This document shows positions 1 through 8,789 of a DNA stretch of 64,000 bases, piece after piece. Location: assembly GCA_902795045.1 (NCBI GenBank), contig CADBJU010000003.1, positions 1-64,000 of the forward strand. The letters are read 5' to 3'. A program made the position numbers and the translations under genes. The notes under the pieces were generated by a model, which searched no databases, was not told the DNA's origin, and saw only the letters and a list, made by a program, of their open reading frames with translations. Numbering within the stretch: the first letter of the stretch is position 1; each line of letters starts with the position of its first letter. This DNA is from Oscillospiraceae bacterium (GTDB lineage: Bacteria > Bacillota > Clostridia > Oscillospirales > Oscillospiraceae).

Positions 1-152
1 TTCCTCTGTTTTTGGTACATTTCGCTTCAATTCCTAAGCCATTCTTGCGTTATTAATTGATCGCATTTCATTATTCCCGCGTTTTTCAGTAAACTCTATA
101 TTACAGGAAAACCGTGCATTCGTCAATATCTGACATTTCTTTCCGCCCCGGC

Positions 153-181
153 TTGTGAAAAGCGCCGGTTGCTGGTATACT
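153..181 (+). promoter_or_regulatory. sigma-A promoter of the flavodoxin-family gene
   Basis: TTGTGA at 153-158 and TATACT at 176-181 are separated by 17 bp, and a TGG directly before the -10 makes it an extended -10. The downstream gene starts at 217 after a GGAGG site at 202-206. The rest of positions 1-152 is AT-rich with no supported gene. Confidence 0.6.
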
Positions 182-216
182 GGATCCATACCTGACGAAA
201 CGGAGGCAGTAACCAC

Positions 217-840
217 ATGAAAGTTCTGATGTTAAACGGCAGCCCCAAGGCGAAGGGGAACACGGCGACAGCGCTTGAGGAGATCGGCAGACAGCTTGAG
301 AAGGAAGGCATCGACTATGAGATCTTCCACATCGGCGGCGCGCCCATCCGCGACTGCATCGGCTGCGGACAGTGCAATGACGCAGGCTGCGTCTTCGGCA
401 AGGACGACGGCGTGAACGCCTTTATCGCCAAGGCCAGGGAGGCCGACGGCTTCATCTTCGGCACGCCCGTCTACTACGCCCACCCCAGCGGGCGCATCCT
501 CTCCTTCCTCGACCGGGTGTTCTACAGCTCGTCCGAGATCTTCGCCCACAAGCCGGGCGCGGCGGTGGCCATCGCGCGGCGCGGCGGCACCACGGCCAGC
601 TTCGACGTGCTGAACAAATACTTCGGCATTTCCCACATGCCCGTTCCCGGCTCCAACTACTGGAACATCGCCCACGGCCGCACCCCGGGCGAGGTGCGGT
701 TTGACGAGGAGGGTCTGCGCACGATGCGCAATCTCGCGCGCAACATGGCCTGGATGCTCAAGTGTTTCGAGGCGGGCAAAAAGGCCGGCATCCCGCTGCC
801 CGACACCGAGTCCGGCCCCATGACGCATTTTATACGGTGA
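217..840 (+). CDS. flavodoxin-family NAD(P)H-dependent reductase (iron-sulfur flavoprotein type)
   Basis: This 207-residue protein opens with the FMN-phosphate loop LNGSPKAKGNT of the NADPH-dependent FMN reductase / iron-sulfur flavoprotein family. A cysteine cluster (CIGCGQCNDAGC, residues about 48-59) follows, which in family members binds a 4Fe-4S cluster. The GTPVYYAHPSG segment matches the second FMN-binding loop. It probably moves electrons in the cytoplasm under anaerobic conditions; the substrate cannot be told from sequence. It stands alone with its own promoter at 153-181 and a GGAGG ribosome binding site 10 nt before the ATG. The family is secure and the physiological role is unknown. 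Confidence 0.88.
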   Translation: MKVLMLNGSPKAKGNTATALEEIGRQLEKEGIDYEIFHIGGAPIRDCIGCGQCNDAGCVFGKDDGVNAFIAKAREADGFIFGTPVYYAHPSGRILSFLDRVFYSSSEIFAHKPGAAVAIARRGGTTASFDVLNKYFGISHMPVPGSNYWNIAHGRTPGEVRFDEEGLRTMRNLARNMAWMLKCFEAGKKAGIPLPDTESGPMTHFIR

Positions 841-854
841 AACATACCACCAAA

Positions 855-950
855 AAGAGGCCGTAGGGGCCGATGCCCTCATCGGCCCGCCGTTAACCAC
901 TGTTGTACGTGGGTCGGCGGGTCGATCTGGGGATCGACCCCTACGGTCTT
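855..950. repeat. intergenic palindromic repeat with GTAGGGGCCGA/TCGACCCCTAC arms
   Basis: The gap between two convergent genes is an inverted repeat. The left arm is CCGTAGGGGCCGATG and the right arm is GATCGACCCCTACGG. The same arms recur near 7640-7790, 11315, 13140 and 24170. It may act as a bidirectional terminator. Confidence 0.6.
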
Positions 951-970
951 TCTGTATTTGTTTTACGCCT

Positions 971-2599
971 TTACTTCACGTCGTCGTTGAACTCGCAGAC
1001 GTAGCCGATGATGCCCTCGAACATGTAGGGGTAGTCGGCATAGGGGTCGTCGCGGTTGTCGTTGTAGGCCCAGGTGCCGTTGTTCTTCCAGAGCATGATG
1101 TAGTCCTCGGCCACCTGGTCGTTGCGGTCGATGTAGGTCGGCTCGCCTCTGGCCCAGAGGACATAGCCGTCGGTGAGGTCTGAGCCGTTTTCCCACTTCT
1201 CGACGCCGCCGACGCGGTGCGCGCCGATCCAGACATAGGTCAGGCCCTGCTCGTCGCACAGTCTCGTGATCTCGTTGAACTCCGCCTCGTCGTTGATGAC
1301 GGCAAGATGCCCGCCGAGTCTCGTGCAGGCCGCGGCGGCCCTGGTCCAGCTCACGTTGTCCTTGATGACCTGATAGCTGTGCTCGGGCGGGATCTCCTCG
1401 ATCTCGGGAAGAATGCCGATGTCCATGGTGACGCTGGGGCCGGGGGTGGAGGTGTTGAAGTCCTCAAAGTGGATCTGCTCCGGCGTCAGGGTGGGCGGCA
1501 CGGCGGCGTACGGGTCCGCGCTCGTCTCGGTTGGGGTGGTCTGGAGCATGGGATCGGGGACGGTCCTGGCCTTTTCAAAATCCCGGAGCATGGCGTTCAT
1601 GATGATCGCCACCATCACGAGCACCGCACACAGCACGAGGATCACCGCAAGCGGTCTTCTTCTGCGCTTTTTCACCTCTTCTGCAATCTTCCTTTCTCTG
1701 TCTGTCTTGAGCTTGTACTGCACCGCCGGTGTGGCGTGGGCCGCGTTCTGCGACACCGTCACCGGGCGCAGCACGCCGTCCTCCTCCAGCTTCGGGGCGG
1801 CGGGGGATGCGGTGGTCTTCATTTTTTTGTTCAGCATATCCGCCTGCCCGTCCGAGATCACGTCCTTCTGCTGAGACTTGGACGCGGATTTGGGCGCAGG
1901 CTTCTGGACGGGCTTGTAGACCTTCACACCGTCCTCCGGCTCGCCGGAGGGCAGGACCTCGGCCTTCTCGATGGCCGCGTCCTCGTTTTTCTCGATGATG
2001 CCCACCATCATGCGCTCGACGTCGTTGAGGTCGCTGTCATTCTTTTTAAAGATAGCCTCGGCGCTCGGCACGCCGCCGGTGTAGAGGTTTTTCAGGCAGC
2101 TGTCCACCACGACGCGCAGCTCTTCGAGGGTCTGGTAGCGCTCGGCGGGTTTGAAGCGGATGGACTTTTCGATGATCGCGCCAAGCCGCCTTCCCGCGCT
2201 GCGGGGAGCTGCCGGATTGCCGCCGCCCATGCGCTTGAGCTGGGCGTCCCGTTCCCCGGCAAAGGGGAGCTTTCCGTCGTTAACGGCGTAGTACATGAGC
2301 AGGCCCACGGCGTACACGTCGGTCGCGGCGGACAGCTGTCCGTCCCAGTACTGCTCGGGCGCGATGAACTCCAGCTCCTGCCCCTGCCAGGGGCTTTTTC
2401 CGGCGGGGCCGACGGCGATGCGGCCGTCAGAGTCGATGCTGATATTGTCGGGATAGATGCCGCCCCTGCGTCCCCGGGAGCCGACTTCCGCCACCACAGT
2501 GCTGCACAGATCCGAGATGAACGCGCACAGCTCCTGCTTATCCATCTCCGCAAGCTTTTTTCCCAAAGCTTTTTCCGGTTCAAAGGAAGCGCCAGCCAT
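971..2599 (-). CDS. membrane protein: degenerate Ser/Thr-kinase C-lobe fused to a C-type-lectin-like domain
   Basis: The 542-residue protein starts at an ATG preceded by GGAGG. Residues about 45-170 resemble only the C-lobe of a eukaryotic-type kinase: a PDNISID loop, an APEQYWDG substrate loop, the TDVYAVGLLMY helix and the RYQTLEEL end. The glycine loop, the VAIK lysine, HRD and DFG are absent, so it is probably a pseudokinase. A charged low-complexity linker leads to one transmembrane helix at about 316-337, after an RRRR stop-transfer. After another linker, residues about 410-540 form a C-type-lectin/sulfatase-modifying-like fold (WTRAAAACTRLGGHLAVI, WIGAHR, then a tail ending YVCEF). The topology suggests a cytoplasmic sensor-like half and an external ligand-binding half. 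Partners are unknown. Confidence 0.75.
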   Translation of the reverse strand: MAGASFEPEKALGKKLAEMDKQELCAFISDLCSTVVAEVGSRGRRGGIYPDNISIDSDGRIAVGPAGKSPWQGQELEFIAPEQYWDGQLSAATDVYAVGLLMYYAVNDGKLPFAGERDAQLKRMGGGNPAAPRSAGRRLGAIIEKSIRFKPAERYQTLEELRVVVDSCLKNLYTGGVPSAEAIFKKNDSDLNDVERMMVGIIEKNEDAAIEKAEVLPSGEPEDGVKVYKPVQKPAPKSASKSQQKDVISDGQADMLNKKMKTTASPAAPKLEEDGVLRPVTVSQNAAHATPAVQYKLKTDRERKIAEEVKKRRRRPLAVILVLCAVLVMVAIIMNAMLRDFEKARTVPDPMLQTTPTETSADPYAAVPPTLTPEQIHFEDFNTSTPGPSVTMDIGILPEIEEIPPEHSYQVIKDNVSWTRAAAACTRLGGHLAVINDEAEFNEITRLCDEQGLTYVWIGAHRVGGVEKWENGSDLTDGYVLWARGEPTYIDRNDQVAEDYIMLWKNNGTWAYNDNRDDPYADYPYMFEGIIGYVCEFNDDVK

Positions 2600-2694
2600 A
2601 CTTTATTCCTCCAAGTCTATTGCGAACAAGCTATTTGTGTCTGTTATCGTAGCACAGCAAAAGAATTATGTCAACGGAAAAACCGCGCAATCCC

Positions 2695-4305
2695 TCATTT
2701 TTCCATGGAATCCGACAGCTTTTCGATTTCTTTTTCAAAGCGGATGAGGTCCTTGTTGGGCCGCCCCTCCATGCCCCTGCAGACACGCAGCAGCCGCTCC
2801 GCCGCCTTGACGAGAGCCTGGAACAGACGCGCCGCCTTGCCGGAGGGCGCGCTCTCCCTGCGCTCGCCGATGGGTCTGGGCTCGGCGATCACGTCGAACT
2901 CCCCGCGCAGCAGGTCAAAGCGCGTGCCGCTGTAGGGGGCGAAGGCATGATAGCCCAGCTCGTTGTTCAGGCAGTTTACAAAGCTGTCGGCGGCCTCCGG
3001 GTCGCCGTGGTTGACGAAGATGAGCTCGGGCTTTTGCTCAAAGCCCTTGAGCCAGGCGATCAGGCCCATCTTGTCCGCGTGTCCGCTCACGCCGGGCAGC
3101 ACGTCGATCTCGGCGTTGACGCTGATGGTCTCGTTGAAAAGCTTGACCTCCCGGATACCGTCCACAAGCAAACGGCCCAGCGTCCCCTCGGCCTGGTAGC
3201 CCACGAAGAGGATGCGGCACTCCGGGCGCCAGAGGTTGTGCTTTAAGTGGTGGCGGATGCGGCCCGCGTCGCACATGCCGCTGGCGGAGAGGATGACCTT
3301 GGGGGTGCGGTTCAGGTTGATGGCCTGGGATTCGGCCTGGGACACCGCCACCTCCAGCCCCGGGAAGAAGATGGGGTTTACGCCCGAGCGGATCAGCGCC
3401 TGCATTTTGTCGTCCAGAAACTGGGTGTCGCACTGGAGGAAGATGGAGGTCGCCTCGACGGCCAGGGGGCTGTCCACGTAAACCGGGAAGTTGCCGTGCC
3501 CGGTGACAAGGCCGCGCTCCTTGACCTCGCGCAGGAAATACAGCATCTCCTGGGTGCGGCCCACGGCAAAGCACGGGATGACCACGTTGCCGCCCTTATC
3601 GAAGGTCTCCTGGATGCGCGAAGCCAGGGCCTGCACGAAGTCCACGCGCTCATGGGCGTGGAGCCTGTCGCCGTAGGTGGACTCAATGACCAGGTACTGC
3701 GCGTCCCTGACGAACTGGGGGTCTTTCAGGATGGGCTGGTCGCTGTTGCCCACGTCGCCGGAGAAGCAGAGCTTGCGCTCCTCGCCGTTTTCGTGCAGCC
3801 ACACCTCGATGGCGGCAGAGCCCAGAAGGTGGCCCACGTCCGTCAGGCGGAAGGAGACGCAGTCGTTGACCTGGATGACGGTATTGTAAGCGCAGGGAAT
3901 CATGTGGGTCATGATGCCCTCCACGTCGTCGAGGTCGTAAAGCGGCGTCACCGCCTCGCCGCCCGCGCGCCGGGCCTTGCGGGTCTTCCACTCGGCCTCC
4001 TGCATCTGGATGTTGGCGCAGTCGCGCAGCATGATGCCGCACAGCTGCACGGTGGCGGCGCTGGTGTAGACATAGCCGCGAAAGCCCTGCTTCCACAAAA
4101 GCGGCAGAAGCCCCGCGTGGTCGATGTGCGCGTGGGTCAGCAGGACAAAATCCAGCTCCTCGGGCGAAACCGGCAGGGGCTCGTTTTCAAACAGGTTCTT
4201 TCCCTGCTCCATGCCGTAGTCAACGACGCCCCGCTTGTCGCCGACCTCGAGATAGGTACAGCTGCCCGTGACCTCATGGGCAGCGCCGAGAAAGGTTATT
4301 TTCAT
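2695..4305 (-). CDS. MBL-fold beta-CASP ribonuclease-like hydrolase (RMMBL domain)
   Basis: This 536-residue protein has an N-terminal metallo-beta-lactamase domain with the metal motif THAHIDHAG near residue 55, a GDVGN strand, and a STYGDR motif. A beta-CASP insertion (NVVIPCFAVGRTQE) and a C-terminal RMMBL part (ASGMCDAGRIRHHL, SGHADKMGLIAWL, VNHGDPEA) follow. This is the CPSF/archaeal-type exonuclease architecture, distinct from RNase J. It probably processes RNA in the cytoplasm. The last 80 residues are charged and outside the core fold. An GGAGGG site precedes the ATG. A carbonic anhydrase gene lies just upstream on the same strand with a 13-bp gap, so the two may be co-transcribed. 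Confidence 0.88.
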   Translation of the reverse strand: MKITFLGAAHEVTGSCTYLEVGDKRGVVDYGMEQGKNLFENEPLPVSPEELDFVLLTHAHIDHAGLLPLLWKQGFRGYVYTSAATVQLCGIMLRDCANIQMQEAEWKTRKARRAGGEAVTPLYDLDDVEGIMTHMIPCAYNTVIQVNDCVSFRLTDVGHLLGSAAIEVWLHENGEERKLCFSGDVGNSDQPILKDPQFVRDAQYLVIESTYGDRLHAHERVDFVQALASRIQETFDKGGNVVIPCFAVGRTQEMLYFLREVKERGLVTGHGNFPVYVDSPLAVEATSIFLQCDTQFLDDKMQALIRSGVNPIFFPGLEVAVSQAESQAINLNRTPKVILSASGMCDAGRIRHHLKHNLWRPECRILFVGYQAEGTLGRLLVDGIREVKLFNETISVNAEIDVLPGVSGHADKMGLIAWLKGFEQKPELIFVNHGDPEAADSFVNCLNNELGYHAFAPYSGTRFDLLRGEFDVIAEPRPIGERRESAPSGKAARLFQALVKAAERLLRVCRGMEGRPNKDLIRFEKEIEKLSDSMEK

Positions 4306-4318
4306 TGCGTGTCCCTCC

Positions 4319-4867
4319 TTACAGCCATTCTACTTCGCCGGTCCTGATATCGTAAATTGCGCCGCGGATCTCGAGATTTGCCGACGGGATCTCCGGGTGG
4401 TCGTGAAAGGCGCGGCGGATGGTCTCCACGGCGTGCCGGACGTTCAGGCGGCAGGCAAGGTCCGCTTCCCGCTCTTCGCCCACGGCCAGCAGGATCTCGT
4501 CGGTGATGTACTGGATATAGCCCTCGCCCCCGCCGGAGAGGGCCGCCCCCACCGCGCCGCAGCCGGTGTGGCCCAGCACCAGGATCAGCGGGCAGTGCAG
4601 GTGCGCGGCCGCATACTCGATGCTCCCGAGCTGGTGCCGATCGAGGACGTTTCCCGTCACGCGTATGGTAAAGAGCTCCCCGATGCCCGCGTTGAAGATG
4701 GCCTCCGGGATCACGCGGGAGTCCGAGCAGGCAATGACGATGGCCTTCGGGTGCTGGCCGTATTCGGCAGTCTCGAGCCGTTTGGCCGCGGACACGTCGC
4801 CCGCCGCCTCCCCGGCGAGATAGCGCCGGTTCCCCGCGCACAGATGTTCGATCAGGGTGTGGTCCAT
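4319..4867 (-). CDS. beta-class carbonic anhydrase
   Basis: The 182-residue product carries the beta-carbonic anhydrase zinc ligands CSDSRV (Cys and Asp) and HTGCG (His and Cys), as well as the NAGIGELFTIRVTGN core. It interconverts CO2 and bicarbonate in the cytoplasm. I chose the internal ATG at 4867 because GGGAG lies about 9 nt upstream. A longer reading frame reaching 4945 would add 26 residues coming from a repeat-derived sequence. It precedes the beta-CASP protein on the same strand and may share its transcript. Confidence 0.9.
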   Translation of the reverse strand: MDHTLIEHLCAGNRRYLAGEAAGDVSAAKRLETAEYGQHPKAIVIACSDSRVIPEAIFNAGIGELFTIRVTGNVLDRHQLGSIEYAAAHLHCPLILVLGHTGCGAVGAALSGGGEGYIQYITDEILLAVGEEREADLACRLNVRHAVETIRRAFHDHPEIPSANLEIRGAIYDIRTGEVEWL

Positions 4868-4895
4868 GGTATCTGCTCCCTTCTTGTGAGATTTT

Positions 4896-4925
4896 ACGGA
4901 AAGTGAAAAGTGGAAAGTCAAGTGA
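4896..4925. repeat. GAAAGTG-type short tandem repeat
   Basis: A run of GGAAAGTGAAAAGTGGAAAG lies beside the 5' end of the carbonic anhydrase gene. The same purine repeat recurs at 11237-11270 and 41709-41732, each time next to a gene boundary. The remaining sequence to 5246 is AT-rich with direct repeats of GTTACGTTGGGTTACGTTAGG at about 5034-5054, and I see no gene in it. Confidence 0.5.
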
Positions 4926-5246
4926 AGGTATCGCTTCGCGATCATTTTAATCCGAGTGCCGGGTTTTCCACAGTTTCCACAATGCCTGCTAATTTAAGCT
5001 GCGTTAGGCTTTACTTATTTACGATAAGTTTTGTTACGTTGGGTTACGTTAGGTTCTGTCTCCGGAATGGATACAATCTGGATACAGGTATGATATCATC
5101 GGCGCAAAACGGCTGCGGCATCATACGGAAACGGCAGAATTATAACAGACTTTTCACGCTTATTATACCATCCCCGAGCCAAAAGAAAAGGAATTTTCTA
5201 TCTTTGCGGAATTTTAAATTTTTCTGTACAAAAACAGAGAATAATA

Positions 5247-5255
5247 TGTTATACT
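5247..5255 (+). promoter_or_regulatory. extended -10 promoter before the serine hydrolase gene
   Basis: TGTTATACT at 5247-5255 is an extended -10 box. The -35 region 17 bp upstream (TACAAA) is poor. The gene starts 56 nt downstream, at 5311. Confidence 0.45.
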
Positions 5256-5310
5256 GAAATTTACAGTAGACAGCGCGCACATCCGCGTGCGTTGGGGAGG
5301 GCTTTCGGGA

Positions 5311-6801
5311 ATGAATCGTATGGGGAAACATGTTTTCGCGTGGCTGTTGTGTCTGGCGCTGGTCTTCGCGCTGGCTGTGCCCGCCTTTGCCGAAGAGTTA
5401 TCAACAAATCTTTCAACAGCGTTTTCAACAGCGTCGGAGCCTGCCGCCCCCGTCTTTGAGGGCAGCATCCTCGACAGCGCCGCCATCGAAAAAATGGTGG
5501 ACGATTACCTTGCGCGCAAGGGCATCGGCAAGGACCGGGTGGGCATCGGCTTCTGCTACACCGCCACCGGGGACGAGTGGTTTTTAAATCCCGACACCTG
5601 GTTCTACCCCGGCAGCATGTATAAGGTGCCGCTGATGATGATCCTCTCCGAGCGTCTGCGCGACGGTCAGATCGGCGAAGATACGCAGATCGGCGGTCTG
5701 GACCTCGACACCGTATACAACTATGTCCTTGTCCATTCCAACAACGACTACGCCCACGCCGTGCGCCGCTTCCTCATCGACGGCCAGGGCGGGGACGAGA
5801 TCTGGCGCAAGGAGGCCCAGCAGTACGCGCGCATCGATAAGTATGACGAGCGCTACATGCTCTACTGCTACTTCTCCCCCCGCTATATGACCCAGGTCAT
5901 GGAGACCCTCTATCACGACCCCGACCGCTTCCCCAAGGTGCTCGACTGTCTGCTCCAGGCCGAGCAGGGGCATTACTTCCGCCTGCCCGACGAAATGCGC
6001 TCTTATGACGTGGCGCAGAAGTACGGCAGCTACATCGACAACGAAAACACCAACTGGAACCACACCACCGGCATCATCTATACCCCTAATCCCTTCATCA
6101 TCACGGTCATGACCAAGAACGTGGGCGGCTCCGAGCAGGTGATCGCGGACCTCGGCGTCCTGTTCAAGGACTACGCTCTGGGTTTGGATGCCGAGCTTGA
6201 AGCCTTCCGCGCCGAGCAGGCCAGGGCCGAGCAAGAGCGCCTCGCCGCCGAGGAAGCGGCGCGTCAGGCCGCCGAGCAGGCGCCGGAGCCCCAGCAGGCC
6301 CAGACTCAGCCGGGGTCACAGCAGCAGAGCACTTCCCGGCCGAACGGCCCCGAGACCCTTCTGCAGACCAAGACGCCCGACCGGGCCGAGCGCGGCAATC
6401 GCGCGCTTATCAAGGTGCTGCTCATTTTGCTGATTGCGGCGATCCTGGGCGGCATCGCCTCCGTCATCATCATCAAGGAAAACGAGCGCAGGCGCTACGA
6501 GTCCTACAAGCGCCGCTTTGCCGAGGAGATGCGCCGGGAGGCCCTGGAGCTCGAGCAGGCAAGACAGGCCGAACGCCCGGCGGCAAAACCCGCCCGGCAG
6601 GAGGCCCGCCCCCGCGCCGAGGCGCAGGCCCCGGCGCAGCGCCCGAGCCGTCCCGTTCAGACCCCGGCACAGCGCCCGAGCCGTCCCGCTCAGACCCAGG
6701 CACAGCGCCGCAGCGAGGCCCCCATCCGGCCCCAGCCTCGGCAGAGCGAGCCGGTGACGTTCGACGAAGATCAATGGCTTCACGACGAGGAAGACGAATG
6801 A
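5311..6801 (+). CDS. secreted/membrane class A beta-lactamase-like serine hydrolase
   Basis: The 496-residue protein begins at the ATG 10 nt after GGGAGG; an upstream GTG at 5287 overlaps that site and is unlikely. A signal peptide (AWLLCLALVFALAVPAFA) precedes a penicillin-recognising hydrolase domain with SMYK (SxxK nucleophile motif) and a HSNND segment for the SxN motif. The third motif, usually KTG, reads HTTG, so activity on beta-lactams is doubtful and a transpeptidase- or amidase-like role is equally possible. A Gln/Ala/Glu-rich linker leads to a transmembrane helix near residue 370 (VLLILLIAAILGGIASVIII) and a long Arg/Pro/Ala-rich tail with repeated AQRPSRP units. Its stop overlaps the next start (ATGA), indicating translational coupling to the solute-binding lipoprotein. 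Confidence 0.8.
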   Translation: MNRMGKHVFAWLLCLALVFALAVPAFAEELSTNLSTAFSTASEPAAPVFEGSILDSAAIEKMVDDYLARKGIGKDRVGIGFCYTATGDEWFLNPDTWFYPGSMYKVPLMMILSERLRDGQIGEDTQIGGLDLDTVYNYVLVHSNNDYAHAVRRFLIDGQGGDEIWRKEAQQYARIDKYDERYMLYCYFSPRYMTQVMETLYHDPDRFPKVLDCLLQAEQGHYFRLPDEMRSYDVAQKYGSYIDNENTNWNHTTGIIYTPNPFIITVMTKNVGGSEQVIADLGVLFKDYALGLDAELEAFRAEQARAEQERLAAEEAARQAAEQAPEPQQAQTQPGSQQQSTSRPNGPETLLQTKTPDRAERGNRALIKVLLILLIAAILGGIASVIIIKENERRRYESYKRRFAEEMRREALELEQARQAERPAAKPARQEARPRAEAQAPAQRPSRPVQTPAQRPSRPAQTQAQRRSEAPIRPQPRQSEPVTFDEDQWLHDEEDE

Positions 6802-7604
6802 AACGCTTTCTTTGCATCTTGCTTGTCCTGTGTATGCTGCTGCCCCTGGGCGGCTGCGGCAGGACGAGGTTCCGCTACGGCATCGACACCGTGCAGGTGC
6901 TGGTACAGCAGGACTATTCCCTCGCCTTTCGCAACAATGACCCCCTCTACTTCTATGTGACGGCGGCACTGAGCGTGCTGGCCGCCGAGGGGCGGGTCGA
7001 CCAGCTGGCAGCCAAGTGGCTCGGAAGCGCCGCGCTCAACTATTCCAAACAGGCCGACGCGCTCGAAAAGCTTGTCCCGCCCGAGCCGCAGGACCTCATC
7101 ATCGGCCTTGATGTCAACGCCTTCCCCTTCTCCTATCTCTCCAACGGCGAGTACTGGGGCCTCGATGTGGAGCTTGCGATGGCCGTGTGCGAGAAGCTCG
7201 GCTGGACGCTCAAAATGCAGCCGATCGAGAAGGAAAACGTGTACGTGGAGCTCTCCTCCGGCAACATCGACGTGGCCTGGGGCGGCATCGCCCTGGACCC
7301 CGAGGAGGCCGCGTCCGGCAAGTACACCCAGTACGGCCCCTATATCCACAACGACATCGTTATCGCCACGCGAAACGGCTCGGCCGTGTGGAACAAGATG
7401 CGACTCGGCGGGCGAAAGATGTGCATGCCCTCTACCCCGGAGGCCCGCGCCGCCCTGGACACCGACCCGCGGCTCATCAAGCGCCTGGGCCAGATCACGC
7501 GCCTTGCCGGCGGCACCACCGAATGCTTCGAGTACCTCTATCAGGGCAAGTGCGACGTGGTGCTCACCGACAGCACCGCCGTGGATTACTTCAACTGCCA
7601 CTGA
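6798..7604 (+). CDS. amino-acid ABC-type solute-binding lipoprotein
   Basis: The 268-residue product starts with a lipoprotein signal (LLPLGGC lipobox), so it is anchored outside the membrane. The body has the periplasmic binding protein type II fold: IGLDVNAFPFSYLSNGEYWGLDVEL followed by CEKLGWTLKMQPI, the pattern of polar amino acid-binding proteins. No permease or ATPase gene is adjacent, so it may be an orphan receptor. The ATG overlaps the upstream serine hydrolase stop in ATGA, which suggests coupled expression. The segment before the binding fold (residues 20-95) also looks like the end of a binding-protein domain, so an internal duplication or truncated second copy is possible. Confidence 0.8.
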   Translation: MKRFLCILLVLCMLLPLGGCGRTRFRYGIDTVQVLVQQDYSLAFRNNDPLYFYVTAALSVLAAEGRVDQLAAKWLGSAALNYSKQADALEKLVPPEPQDLIIGLDVNAFPFSYLSNGEYWGLDVELAMAVCEKLGWTLKMQPIEKENVYVELSSGNIDVAWGGIALDPEEAASGKYTQYGPYIHNDIVIATRNGSAVWNKMRLGGRKMCMPSTPEARAALDTDPRLIKRLGQITRLAGGTTECFEYLYQGKCDVVLTDSTAVDYFNCH

Positions 7605-7637
7605 CTATAAACAGGCTGCGAAAAAGACACTGGGCAT

Positions 7638-7792
7638 CGTAGGGGCTGACACCCTTGGCAGCCCGCGCGGTACAGACCCAAACAAGTCGAACAGCCCTTG
7701 GCGAAAACGTACAATGTTATGTATTCGCCGGGGGCAAACGCATGTTTCAGGCTTTCCTCTGCCGGGCCGCCGGGGGCGTCGGCCCCTACGGT
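7638..7792. repeat. long palindromic repeat with GTAGGGGC...GCCCCTAC ends
   Basis: The 218-bp gap after the solute-binding gene starts with CGTAGGGGCTGAC and ends with GTCGGCCCCTACGG as inverted ends. The interior contains a GCGAAAACGTACA...TATTCGCCGGGG pair. The interior resembles the element at 11315-11420, so this looks like a mobile palindromic family. Confidence 0.55.
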
Positions 7793-7822
7793 ACAGATTA
7801 TTATCAATACAAGGAAAAACGC

Positions 7823-8770
7823 ATGAACTACACCGAATATATCGTCAACCTTATCCTGCTCTTCTTTGTCTTCTCCATCGCCGGGTGGTGCATGGAGGTG
7901 ACGCTCAAATACTTTGAGTTCGGCCGCTTTATTAACCGCGGCTTTCTCACCGGGCCGTGGCTGCCCATCTACGGCTTCGGGGCAGTGCTGTGTACTGTGG
8001 GAACGCACGCCCTCGCCCCGGTCGAATCGGGCTATCTCACCACCTTCGCCATCTGCTTCATCCTCTGCGGGGTGCTCGAGTACATGACCAGCTACATTCT
8101 GGAAAAGCGCTTTCACGCCCGCTGGTGGGATTACAGCCAGAAGCCCATGAACCTGCGCGGGCGCGTGTGGATCGGGAATCTGGTGCTCTTCGGTCTCGGC
8201 GGCGTACTGATCGTGCATGTGTTCGATCCGCTGCTTTATAAGCTCTTTGCCCGCATCCCCCTTAATGCGCGCGAGACGCTGGCGGCGGTTTTGACAGCCC
8301 TCATCACCGCGGACTTCATCATGTCCCACTTCATCCTCAAGCTCGTCAAAACCGGGGTCGAACAGAGCAAGGCCGACAACACCGAGCAGATCAGCCGCGA
8401 GGTGCGCCTGCTCCTGTCCGACCGCTCCGTCTTCCACCGCCGCTTCGCCGACGCCTACCCGGAGGTCATCTACCGCACCGAGCGCGTGGCGCAGCGCATG
8501 GAGGCCATCCGCCTCGAGACCGAGCGCCTGCGCCGTGAGGCCGAGCAGCGTGCCGCCGGGGTGGGCCAGCGCCTGGAGGCGGGCAGGGATCAGCTTGCCG
8601 CCCGCCTCGAGCCCACCGCCATGCTCAAATCCGGCGTGATCGAAAAGCAGGAGGAGCTGATCGGCCTGCTCTACGACGAGAGCGCCGCAACCGAAGAGAT
8701 GAAGGAGCTCAAGCGCGAGATCGATAAGGACATGACCCGGCTCCGTGACCGGCGTCCGCTGCGAAAATAA
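7823..8770 (+). CDS. CmpB-like membrane protein (putative ABC-transporter type IV, PF06541 family)
   Basis: The 315-residue protein starts with MNYTEYIVNLILLFFVFSIAG, an N-terminal membrane helix, and has the family signature GRFINRGFLTGPWLPIYGFG near residue 35. It continues with four or five further hydrophobic segments to about residue 175. The C-terminal 130 residues are a charged Glu/Arg-rich coiled-coil-like tail. The family is widespread in Firmicutes, was named as a putative ABC transporter component, and its transport role is unproven. I chose this ATG because the upstream in-frame sequence derives from the intergenic repeat. A small membrane protein gene follows after 19 bp. Confidence 0.75.
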   Translation: MNYTEYIVNLILLFFVFSIAGWCMEVTLKYFEFGRFINRGFLTGPWLPIYGFGAVLCTVGTHALAPVESGYLTTFAICFILCGVLEYMTSYILEKRFHARWWDYSQKPMNLRGRVWIGNLVLFGLGGVLIVHVFDPLLYKLFARIPLNARETLAAVLTALITADFIMSHFILKLVKTGVEQSKADNTEQISREVRLLLSDRSVFHRRFADAYPEVIYRTERVAQRMEAIRLETERLRREAEQRAAGVGQRLEAGRDQLAARLEPTAMLKSGVIEKQEELIGLLYDESAATEEMKELKREIDKDMTRLRDRRPLRK

Positions 8771-8789
8771 AAGGAAGAAAGGATTCATC

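Noticed and set aside
1217-2935. A 572-residue open frame on the plus strand across the kinase-lectin gene
   Set aside because: It is antisense to a well-supported gene, has Val/His/Gly-rich low-complexity composition, no ribosome binding site and arises from GC-rich codon use.
5311-6801. Antibiotic-resistance beta-lactamase
   Set aside because: The KTG motif is HTTG and a membrane anchor and long tail are present, so a wall-related hydrolase is more likely than a resistance enzyme.
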